Origin: an uncultured Clostridia bacterium
Lineage (GTDB): Bacteria > Bacillota > Clostridia > Oscillospirales > Oscillospiraceae
NCBI GenBank assembly: GCA_946412355.1
Contig: CAMKGX010000006.1
Location: 1 to 59,334 of the forward strand
Direction: 5' to 3'
DNA length: 59,334 nt
Shown: piece after piece, positions 16,180 through 23,604 of the stretch
Position numbering within the stretch: the first letter of the stretch is position 1
How the letters are laid out: each line of letters begins with the position of its first letter
Notes under the pieces: model-generated
What the model was told of the DNA's origin: nothing
The model's database searches: none
What the model saw: the letters and a program-made list of their open reading frames with translations, nothing else
Translations under genes and position numbers: made by a program

Positions 16180-18528
16180 TTATCCCAACACCTGCCCGGC
16201 GATGTCGGCGCTCTGCTTGGCGTCACGGGCGTAGAAATCGGCGCCGATTTCCGCCGCGTAGTCCGCCGTCAGCACCGCGCCGCCCACCATGATTTTGCAG
16301 TCGTGTCCGCTTCGCCGCACGGCGGCAATGGTCTCCGCCATTTTCGACACCGTGGTGGTCATCAGCGCCGAGAGGCCCAGCAGCCGGGCGTCCTCCCGGA
16401 GCACTGCCTCCACCACCGCCTCCGGCGCCACGTCCCGGCCCAGGTCAATGACGGTGTAGCCGTAGTTTTCCAATACCACTTTTACGATATTTTTCCCGAT
16501 ATCGTGGATGTCGCCCTGCACCGTGGCCAGCACGATTTTGCCCCGTGACACGCTGCTGCCGCCCTGGGCCAGAATAGCCTGCCGCACCACGTCGAACCCG
16601 GCACAGGCGGCGTTAGCGGCGTTGATGAGCTGGGGCAGATACAGCTTTTCCTGCTCGTAGAGCTGCCCCACCCGGTCCAGGGCGGGAATCAGTTTATCGT
16701 TGACCACCTGGAGGGGGTCGGCGGAAGCCAGGGCTGCTCTGGTGGCCTCTGCCACCTGGGGACCCAATCCCCGCAGCACCGCTTCCTCCAAGGGCATAGC
16801 GCTCTCCGCAGACACAACCGCAGCAGGGGAGACCCGGCCCATTCGGGCGATGTAGTCTGTGCTGTCCCTGTCCTCACCGGACAGCACCCGGTAGGCCGCC
16901 ACGGCGTCCATAATGGCCTCCTGGTTGGGGTTGACAATGGGCATTCGCAGCCCGCACTGTAACGCCTGGGTCAAAAAGCTGACGGTGATCTGCTGCCGCT
17001 GGGGCAGACCGAAGGAGATATTGCTGACCCCCAGCACCGTAGCCAAGCCCAGCTCCTCCGTCACGTACCGCACCGCCCGCAGCGTCTCCGCCGCCTGCTC
17101 CTGCTGGGCCGACACCGTCAGCGTCAGGCAGTCGATCCAGATATCGGATTTGGGAATGCCGATAGCCATCGCCGCCTCCATGATCCGCTTTGCAATGGCA
17201 ACTCTATCCTGCCACGTCCGGGGGATGCCCTTTTCATCCATGCACAGGCCCACCACCGCCGCACCGTATTTTTTGCACAGCGGTAAAACGGCCTCCAACG
17301 ACGCCCGGCTGCCGCTGACGGAGTTCACCGCCGCCTTGCCGTTCGCCGCCCGCAGCCCCGCCGCAATGGCGGCAGGGTCGGAGGAGTCGATTTGCACCGG
17401 CAAATCGCTTACCGCCTGCACGGCGCGGACGGCCTGTGCCATCATCTCCGCCTCATCCAGCCCCGGCATGCCCACGTTCACGTCCAGAATCTCCGCCCCG
17501 GCGTCCTGCTGGGCTATGGCCAGGGATGCCACCGCGTCCATGTCGCCCTGGCGCAGCGCTTGCTGCAGCGTCTTTTTCCCGGTGGGGTTGATGCGCTCGC
17601 CGATGACGTGTACCCCCTCCGTCGTCACCGCTTTGGTGGCCGAGCAGATGCCGCTGCGCTTCTCGCCCTGACGGTGGGTCACCTCGCCACCTTCATCCAG
17701 CACCCGGCCCAATGCGGCAATGTATTCCGGCGTGGTGCCGCAGCAGCCGCCGAAAATCGTGACGCCGCACTCCAGCGCCTTGCTGCACGCGGCGGCAAAT
17801 GCCTCCGCCGTCATGTCGTAGCCCCCGGTGGCCGGGTTTGGCAGCCCAGCGTTGGGCTTGAAAATGATGGGCTTGTCCGTCCAGTCCCGCAGCTCCCGGG
17901 CCAGCGCCACCAGCTCCCGGGGCCCCACCGAGCAGTTGAAGCCCATGGCATCCACGCCCAGCCCCTCCAACGTCAGCGCCATGGCGGGCACTGTCACCCC
18001 GGTGAACGTCCGCCCGTTTTCCCCAAAGGTCATGGTCACCCATACCGGCAGATTGGTGCATTCCCGGGCCGCCAGCACCGCCGCCTTCGCCTCGTATAGA
18101 TCGCTCATGGTCTCAATAACAATGCGATCCGCCCCGGCGTCCTGCCCCCGCTTCATCACCTGGGCGAATACGTCGTAGGCCTCCCGAAAGGACAGGGTGC
18201 CCAGGGGCGCCAAGAGCTGCCCAAGGGGCCCCACGTCCAGCGCCACTTCCGCGTCAATTCCCCGGGCCGCCTCCCTGGCGCAGGCCACACCGGCGTCGAT
18301 GAGTTCCTCCACCGTGGCGCCGCACCGGGCCGCCCGGAAGCGGTTCACCCCAAACGTATTGGTGTACAGCACCCGGCTGCCCGCCTCCACATATTGCCGG
18401 TGTACCGCCGTCACCCTCTCCGGGAAATCCACGTTCCACCGCTCCGGCGACTGGCCTATGGGCAGCCCGGCGCGCTGCAGCATGGTGCCCATGCCGCCGT
18501 CGAGAAGTGTTAAGTCTTTACGCTTCAC
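16180..18528 (-). CDS. metH: B12-dependent methionine synthase, short form
   Basis: A 782-residue enzyme transferring methyl from methyl-THF to homocysteine through cobalamin. Domains: homocysteine/zinc barrel (about 1-290) with the zinc ligands in FNCSVG and FGGCCG; pterin-binding barrel (about 310-560) starting IGERINPTGKK; B12 cap (about 565-650); Rossmann B12 domain with the His ligand in GDIHDIGKN (DxHxxG). It lacks the C-terminal AdoMet reactivation domain of the 1,200-residue enzyme; that domain is the separate gene upstream. The start GTG at 18528 lies inside that gene's end behind AAGGAGGGC, so the two are translationally coupled. Confidence 0.95.
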   Translation of the reverse strand: MKRKDLTLLDGGMGTMLQRAGLPIGQSPERWNVDFPERVTAVHRQYVEAGSRVLYTNTFGVNRFRAARCGATVEELIDAGVACAREAARGIDAEVALDVGPLGQLLAPLGTLSFREAYDVFAQVMKRGQDAGADRIVIETMSDLYEAKAAVLAARECTNLPVWVTMTFGENGRTFTGVTVPAMALTLEGLGVDAMGFNCSVGPRELVALARELRDWTDKPIIFKPNAGLPNPATGGYDMTAEAFAAACSKALECGVTIFGGCCGTTPEYIAALGRVLDEGGEVTHRQGEKRSGICSATKAVTTEGVHVIGERINPTGKKTLQQALRQGDMDAVASLAIAQQDAGAEILDVNVGMPGLDEAEMMAQAVRAVQAVSDLPVQIDSSDPAAIAAGLRAANGKAAVNSVSGSRASLEAVLPLCKKYGAAVVGLCMDEKGIPRTWQDRVAIAKRIMEAAMAIGIPKSDIWIDCLTLTVSAQQEQAAETLRAVRYVTEELGLATVLGVSNISFGLPQRQQITVSFLTQALQCGLRMPIVNPNQEAIMDAVAAYRVLSGEDRDSTDYIARMGRVSPAAVVSAESAMPLEEAVLRGLGPQVAEATRAALASADPLQVVNDKLIPALDRVGQLYEQEKLYLPQLINAANAACAGFDVVRQAILAQGGSSVSRGKIVLATVQGDIHDIGKNIVKVVLENYGYTVIDLGRDVAPEAVVEAVLREDARLLGLSALMTTTVSKMAETIAAVRRSGHDCKIMVGGAVLTADYAAEIGADFYARDAKQSADIAGQVLG

Positions 18529-19183
18529 AGTGCTTGCCCTCCTTGCGATAGGCGCAGTTTTCATAGTTTGCACAGTTGCCGCAGCCCCGCCGCCGGGGCT
18601 GCGGTCTGTCGGCAATGCCCACCACCGCCGTCACCGACTTCTGGGGCACCATCAAATCGCTTTCCGTCAGCGCTACGCCGATTCTTCGCGTCACGTCCAG
18701 CGTGTCAAACAGCGCCCGCTGCTGGGCGATGGGCATATCGCCATACCCCGGGCTGAAGCGGTCGGTCAGATACCGGGGCGCAAATTGTTTTGCCAAATCG
18801 CCGCACAGATTGTCACACACGTTTTCAATGGCGGCGCTGCCCATGGCGTCCAGCACTACCGCCTCCGCCATGTTGCCCGCCTGGGCCCGCCGCAGCAGCG
18901 TTTCCGTCTCCATGCCAAGCGTGGCGCACAGCAGAATGACCTCCCGGCAGTCCGCCAGCAGCCGCGCCACCGCCTGTCCCTGCAAGCGAAACGACGTGCC
19001 GAGAAGCGTCATGTCCGGGCATAAATCATACCGCTGCCATACCACCCGGGGCCGGGCCGCCGCCAACAGCGCCGCCTGGCAACGGTCCAACTGCTGGGCC
19101 AGCTCTGCCGGGATCTCGCCGCCGCGCCACTGTAAATACCGCAGCACCTCCCGCCGGGAGATTCCCGTCAGCCGCCCATCCAT
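18518..19183 (-). CDS. Methionine synthase reactivation-domain protein
   Basis: A 221-residue stand-alone version of the AdoMet-binding activation domain of MetH. RYLTDRFSPGYGDMP is the RxSPGY signature that contacts AdoMet. It should help reductively remethylate cobalamin that has oxidised to the inactive state. The C-terminal tail has a Cys cluster (CGNCANYENCAYRKEGKHC), an addition that could hold an Fe-S centre or zinc and might serve as its electron entry; that is inference. The ATG at 19183 is chosen for AAGGAGG 8 bases upstream. Its last codons overlap the metH start. Confidence 0.88.
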   Translation of the reverse strand: MDGRLTGISRREVLRYLQWRGGEIPAELAQQLDRCQAALLAAARPRVVWQRYDLCPDMTLLGTSFRLQGQAVARLLADCREVILLCATLGMETETLLRRAQAGNMAEAVVLDAMGSAAIENVCDNLCGDLAKQFAPRYLTDRFSPGYGDMPIAQQRALFDTLDVTRRIGVALTESDLMVPQKSVTAVVGIADRPQPRRRGCGNCANYENCAYRKEGKHCEA

Positions 19184-19351
19184 CCGCGCCGCCTCCTTCC
19201 GCCTTGTCTGCATACTGATTACATAATATACCATATCCCGGGCCGGATGAAAAGCCCACAATATTTTCAGCGTCATGAAACCTTTTGCCACGGAATTGTG
19301 TTATTATAAGCGAATGGCCGTTCAAGACGACAATACAGAGGAGATGATACC

Positions 19352-19924
19352 TTGCACGACGCCAAAGCGCTGCAAAGGCTGCAGCGAGGCGATGAGGAGG
19401 CCCTGGCCTGGCTGATGGACCGCTACACGCCCTATGTCCATACGGTGGTCTGTCACATCATGGGGCAGTATATGTCCCAAGCGGATATGGAGGAGGTGGA
19501 CGCCGACGTGTTCGTGGTCCTGTGGCATAACGCCGCCTCCATCCGCCCCGCGGCCCTAAAAGGCTGGCTGGGCACCGTGGCCCGCAACGCCGCCAAAAAC
19601 AAGCTGCGCGACGCGGGACAGGAAGTCCCCCTGGAGGATGACGTGATACTGCTGTCCGAGGACACACCGGAGGAGGAGACGATCCGCGCAGAACAGCAGA
19701 AAACCGTCCGCCGCGCCGTGCTGGCCATGCCATGGCCGGACCGGGAGATTTTCCTCCGCCACTATTATTATTACCAACCCCTGGCGGACGTGGCCCGGGA
19801 GATGGATATGAACCTCTCCACCGTAAAAACCCGGCTCCGCCGGGGCCGGGAGAAGCTCCGCGCTGTATTGACGCAAGAAGGATATATCGAAGGAGGCACC
19901 TATGAAGCAAGTGAAAATTTCTGA
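19352..19924 (+). CDS. RNA polymerase sigma factor, ECF/sigma-70 like
   Basis: A 190-residue factor with region 2 (about 10-80, ending in FVVLWHNA) and region 4 (about 125-175, PLADVAREMDMNLSTVKTRLRRGREKL). It starts with TTG at 19352 behind GAGGAG. The last 23 bases overlap the next gene, a membrane protein, which is the usual sigma/anti-sigma arrangement. The signal is unknown. Confidence 0.92.
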   Translation: MHDAKALQRLQRGDEEALAWLMDRYTPYVHTVVCHIMGQYMSQADMEEVDADVFVVLWHNAASIRPAALKGWLGTVARNAAKNKLRDAGQEVPLEDDVILLSEDTPEEETIRAEQQKTVRRAVLAMPWPDREIFLRHYYYYQPLADVAREMDMNLSTVKTRLRRGREKLRAVLTQEGYIEGGTYEASENF

Positions 19925-20966
19925 TCTGCTGGACGGCATGACCGCGCCGGACCTGGCGCTGCCGGAAAACCATGGCGTCTCCGCCCACAAAATCAAGGAG
20001 ATGACCATGATGCGACTGCATTCCGAACCCAAAACCACCCGCCCCGCCGCCAAACGCGGCCTGTCGGTGCTGCTGGCAGCCTGCCTTACGCTGCTGCTGG
20101 CGGTCACCGCCTTTGCCGCCGTGCGGGTGCTGATGCACCAATCCCTCCGGGGCGACACCGTGGGCGTGTCCTTTGACGCGGCGGACGGCGACTATATCGC
20201 CCTGGGCAACCGCTATCCCCAGACCATTCCCGATGGCTATGCCCTGGACTTTGTTTCCGAGCCCTTCGGCGGCTCCCAGCGCGTAACCTACGCCGATGAC
20301 GCGGGCCATTATATCGCCTTCCTGGTCCAGAGGGCCGGCAGCCACGAGGACATCGGCATCAACCACGTGGTAAGCCAGGAGAGCGTCACGCTGCCCACCG
20401 GCAAGGGCACACTGTACACCCAGGAAAACAGCGCCATTCTGGTCTGGACGGACGACGCCGCGGGCCTGGGCTATGACCTGCACACCGATGACGCCTCCGT
20501 TGACCTGGTGACCATGGCCGAGAGCGTCCGGGCGTCCGACACCGCATTGACCCCCACCTATGACGGCCTCAAGGCCGAGGCCCTGGCCGAGCTGGGCGAC
20601 TACCAAGTCACCGCCCTCCCGGATAACTTCGCGCTGGAGACCTTCACCGCCATGCCCACCCCCCAGGGCGGCGGCTGGTACGGCTATGTCAACCGCCACT
20701 ACGTGGACGCCGCCGCCAACACCTATCTGACCCTCCATTATGAGACCTATTCCCTGGACGGGCAGGAAAACACGGCCCAGAACGTGCTGGCGCTCTATGG
20801 GGGCGGCGACAGCGTCTCCGTCTCCGGCCACGAGGGCGTGTGCTTTGCCGGTGACGGCTATACCGGAGTGCGGTGGGTGGATACGGAGGCCTGTCTGGTG
20901 TTCGCCCTGACCTCCGACGCCCTCAGCGCGGTGGAATTGGTACAGCTGGCCCAATCCGTGGCGTGA
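19902..20966 (+). CDS. Membrane partner of the sigma factor, two DUF4367-like domains
   Basis: A 354-residue single-pass protein. The first 52 residues are cytosolic, residues about 53-74 (LSVLLAACLTLLLAVTAFAA) span the membrane, and two extracytoplasmic repeats follow (about 90-185 and 205-354), each with a DUF4367-like end: LVTMAESV and LVQLAQSV. Translationally coupled to the sigma gene through AGGAGGCACCT. Likely anti-sigma factor or envelope sensor; no zinc-binding anti-sigma motif is seen. Confidence 0.75.
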   Translation: MKQVKISDLLDGMTAPDLALPENHGVSAHKIKEMTMMRLHSEPKTTRPAAKRGLSVLLAACLTLLLAVTAFAAVRVLMHQSLRGDTVGVSFDAADGDYIALGNRYPQTIPDGYALDFVSEPFGGSQRVTYADDAGHYIAFLVQRAGSHEDIGINHVVSQESVTLPTGKGTLYTQENSAILVWTDDAAGLGYDLHTDDASVDLVTMAESVRASDTALTPTYDGLKAEALAELGDYQVTALPDNFALETFTAMPTPQGGGWYGYVNRHYVDAAANTYLTLHYETYSLDGQENTAQNVLALYGGGDSVSVSGHEGVCFAGDGYTGVRWVDTEACLVFALTSDALSAVELVQLAQSVA

Positions 20967-20972
20967 TTTGCC

Positions 20973-21001
20973 TTGCAATCCCTCCCATAAAAAGGTATAA
21001 T
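20973..21001 (+). promoter_or_regulatory. Promoter of the FAH-family gene
   Basis: TTGCAA (20973-20978), a 17-base spacer and a perfect TATAAT (20996-21001), 29 bases before the ATG. Confidence 0.7.
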
Positions 21002-21029
21002 GCTCTCAATCAAAATGGGAGGTCACACC

Positions 21030-21860
21030 ATGAAACTCATCACCTTTACCCACAACAATGAAGAGCTGGTGGGCGTGCTGGCGGGGGAGAACGTCATCCC
21101 CCTGCGGCAGTTCGCCTCCATGGAAGACCTGATCCGCGCCGGTATCCCCACGGATTTGGGCACCGAGCGCATCCCACTTTCGGAGGTGCAGCTCCTGGCC
21201 CCCATTCCCCGGCCCGCCCACGACATCATCTGCCTGGGTATGAACTTTGCCGACCACACCAAGGAGGCCGCTCGTTTCCACCCCACGCTCATCCGGGAAA
21301 ACCAGGCCGTCTACTTCGGCAAGCGGGTGGATCTGGCCGTCCCCGACGGCGGCGCCATCGACAGCCACCCCGACGTGACGCAGCAGCTGGACTATGAGGC
21401 GGAGATCGCCGTTATCATCGGCCGTGACGCCCGCCATGTGAAACGGGAAGCGGTAAAGGACTACGTTTTCGGCTATACCATCATCAACGACGTCTCCGCC
21501 CGTGAGGTGCAGACGGGCCACAAGCAGTATTTCTTCGGCAAGAGCCTGGACACCTTCACCCCCATGGGCCCCTGCATCGTCACCGCCGACGAATTTGCCT
21601 ACCCGCCGGAAATCGGCATCCGCTGCTATGTCAACGGCGAAAAGCGCCAGGACGGCAACACCCGCCAGTGGATTTTCGACGTCGAGGACGTAATCACCGA
21701 GCTGTCCGCCGGTATGACCCTCCAGGCTGGCACCATCATCTCCATGGGCACCCCTGCCGGTGTGGGCATGGGCATGACGCCCCCGGTGTTCCTGCACCCC
21801 GGCGACACCGTCAAGTGTGAGGCGGACGGTATCGGCACGCTGACCAACCCCGTGATTTGA
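21030..21860 (+). CDS. Fumarylacetoacetate hydrolase family enzyme
   Basis: A 276-residue enzyme. LDYEAEIAVIIGRDA gives the metal-binding Glu pair and INDVSAREVQ, then GKSLDTFTPMGPCIV and MGTPAGVGMGM complete the FAH fold signature. Members hydrolyse C-C bonds or decarboxylate 2-oxo acids such as acylpyruvates and oxaloacetate; the substrate here is not predictable. The ATG at 21030 follows GGGAGG. Single gene with its own promoter and terminator. Confidence 0.92.
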   Translation: MKLITFTHNNEELVGVLAGENVIPLRQFASMEDLIRAGIPTDLGTERIPLSEVQLLAPIPRPAHDIICLGMNFADHTKEAARFHPTLIRENQAVYFGKRVDLAVPDGGAIDSHPDVTQQLDYEAEIAVIIGRDARHVKREAVKDYVFGYTIINDVSAREVQTGHKQYFFGKSLDTFTPMGPCIVTADEFAYPPEIGIRCYVNGEKRQDGNTRQWIFDVEDVITELSAGMTLQAGTIISMGTPAGVGMGMTPPVFLHPGDTVKCEADGIGTLTNPVI

Positions 21861-21876
21861 CCCGACCCCGCATCAT

Positions 21877-21914
21877 AAAAAGGCTGTAAACCGTTATCGG
21901 TTTACAGCCTTTTG
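21877..21914 (+). terminator. Rho-independent terminator of the FAH-family gene
   Basis: AAAAGGCTGTAAACCG pairs with CGGTTTACAGCCTTTT around TTAT, directly after the stop codon. Confidence 0.9.
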
Positions 21915-22128
21915 CCGTGTATTCAATATAATACCCCGATCTCCACCCTCGTCACCCAGTCCATATCCGGTAATGCGCGATGCGAAATCACAATGCGGTC
22001 ATGCGCTGTCGGGGCCATAACGATCCTGGGGGACTCGAACCCCGTGCCGGCCCGCGGCACAACCATACACTACGGCTTAGGCGGCCGCCGCCTGATATGC
22101 ACACCTGGGGGACTACCAGCTATTTTGC
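21915..22128. other. Non-coding stretch with tRNA-like motifs and an 11-base direct repeat
   Basis: CCTGGGGGACT occurs at 22025-22035 and again at 22104-22114. On the minus strand a 5-bp/7-base stem-loop (GTGCC...GGCAC) is followed at once by GGGG-TTCGAGT-CCCC, like an anticodon arm next to a T-arm, but there is no variable loop, no acceptor pairing and no CCA. A 47-codon minus frame (22066-21923) lacks a ribosome site. It may be a decayed tRNA or a structured RNA; no intact gene is supported. Confidence 0.3.
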
Positions 22129-22587
22129 TTACTTTTCCAGCAGCTTCGTCTTCCAGTTGGTCTCCTGCAATGTGTTGTCCAGCAGCCGCAGCTCTCGGGC
22201 GATGCCGTCCGCCGTCTTCTGCAGGTCGGCACCCCGCAGCAGCGCCTTCACCTTGATTTCCGTGCCCCGGGCCCGGCTGGTGCTCTGCCCGGCGGTGTAC
22301 ACCAGATCCCGGTAGGCGGCAAGCTGCACCGTCAGCGCGTCCTTTTTGGCGATCAGCTCCGTCAGCGTTTCACCGTTTACCTTGGTTTTGCTGTTGGTCA
22401 GGTTGATGGCGGCCATCAGCACCGCCAGCCGCGCCACGGCGCCGTCCAGCTCCCGCAGCAGCGCCGCCGGATCCTCTGACGGCTCCTCGCCCTCCTGCAC
22501 CAGTACGCAGTTGTCCAGCCGCCGCCGCAGCTCCTCAATTTTCCGGTTCAGGTCCGCCCGCTCCTGCAATGCCTCTGCCAGCTTCAT
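22129..22587 (-). CDS. DIP1984 family protein
   Basis: A 152-residue mostly helical protein starting MKLAEALQERADLNRKIEEL, with LVQEGEEPSEDPAALLREL and INLTNSKTKVNGETLTELIAKKD. These match the DIP1984 (septicolysin-named) family, soluble and of unknown function despite the name. Coiled-coil-like helices dominate. The ATG at 22587 follows GGAGG at 8 bases. No functional partner is visible. Confidence 0.85.
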   Translation of the reverse strand: MKLAEALQERADLNRKIEELRRRLDNCVLVQEGEEPSEDPAALLRELDGAVARLAVLMAAINLTNSKTKVNGETLTELIAKKDALTVQLAAYRDLVYTAGQSTSRARGTEIKVKALLRGADLQKTADGIARELRLLDNTLQETNWKTKLLEK

Positions 22588-22695
22588 GGTGTGATCCTCC
22601 TTCGCCAATGGCAATTTTTACCCTGCAAATTATACCACACACGCTCCATAAAAGCAAAAAATCTTATTCGCCGCAGGGCAGGGGAGCCCCGACCC

Positions 22696-22724
22696 TTGCG
22701 CGCCCCGCCCATCCATGGTACAAT
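22696..22724 (+). promoter_or_regulatory. Promoter of the LysE-type exporter
   Basis: TTGCGC (22696-22701), a 17-base spacer and TACAAT (22719-22724), 31 bases before the ATG. Confidence 0.55.
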
Positions 22725-22755
22725 ACCGCCATCAAAGCGAAAAGGAGACCGCCCC

Positions 22756-23373
22756 ATGCCTGTTTATCTCCAGGGCCTGCTGCTGGGCCTCAGCTACTGC
22801 GCCCCCATCGGCATGCAAAACCTGTTCGTCATCGACACCGCCTTGACCCAGCCCCGCCGCAAGCTGTACCCCACCATACTCATCGTGGTTTTCTTCGACA
22901 TCACCCTGGGCCTGGCCTGTTTCCTGGGCGCCGGGGCGCTGATGGAGGCGCTGCCCTGGCTGCAAAAGGTGATTCTGGCGGCGGGCAGTCTGCTGGTCAT
23001 CTATATCGGCGTGGGCCTTCTCCGTTCCAAAGCCAGCCTGGACGGCGGCAAGGACGTAAATGTGCCCCTGTGGAAGGCCGCCGCCACCGCCTGTGTGGTC
23101 ACCTGGTTCAACCCCCAAGCCATCATCGACGGCACCATGATGCTGGGTGCCTGCAAGGCCACCCTTCCCGCCGGGACGGACGCCGTATTCATCCTGGGCT
23201 TTGCCTCCGCCTCTGTGCTGTGGTTCCATTTCCTGGGCACCGCCGTGTCGCTGCTGGGCAGCCGCATCAACGAGAAGGTGCTTACCGTCATCAATAAGGT
23301 CTGCGGCGCCGTCATCATCTTCTACGGCCTCCGGCTGCTGTATAGCTTTCTCAAGCTTCTGAATATACTGTAA
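22756..23373 (+). CDS. LysE/ArgO-family amino-acid exporter
   Basis: A 205-residue membrane protein with about six helices. GLLLGLSYCAPIGMQNLFVIDTAL is the conserved first helix with the PIGMQN signature, and TWFNPQAIIDG is the second signature of LysE/ArgO. It would export basic or other amino acids using the membrane gradient. AAGGAG precedes the ATG at 22756. ArgO/LysE genes usually have a LysR-type regulator next door; none is adjacent here. Confidence 0.92.
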   Translation: MPVYLQGLLLGLSYCAPIGMQNLFVIDTALTQPRRKLYPTILIVVFFDITLGLACFLGAGALMEALPWLQKVILAAGSLLVIYIGVGLLRSKASLDGGKDVNVPLWKAAATACVVTWFNPQAIIDGTMMLGACKATLPAGTDAVFILGFASASVLWFHFLGTAVSLLGSRINEKVLTVINKVCGAVIIFYGLRLLYSFLKLLNIL

Positions 23374-23389
23374 AGGCATCTTGCCTCAC

Positions 23390-23430
23390 ACGCCCCCGGG
23401 CAGGCACCGCGCCTTCCCGGGGCGTTTTTT
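23390..23430 (+). terminator. Rho-independent terminator of the exporter gene
   Basis: ACGCCCCCGGG pairs with CCCGGGGCGT and is followed by TTTTTT. Confidence 0.85.
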
Positions 23431-23604
23431 GCCCGTAATTCACCTGCTGATTGTCCCGCCAAATCCATCTGCCGCACTTGAAATTCCAATATGATGATGA
23501 TATGATATGCCATAATGTGAAACTGGGCCCAAAGGGCCGCTGAGCATAATGCATATTCCGCGCAAAAAGGAGTATTCCGGGCCCATCCGCCCGGTGTTGA
23601 TGTC

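Noticed and set aside
22014-22066. A complete tRNA on the minus strand
   Set aside because: The T-arm and anticodon-like arm are adjacent with no variable loop, position 33 is not T, and there is no acceptor stem or CCA.
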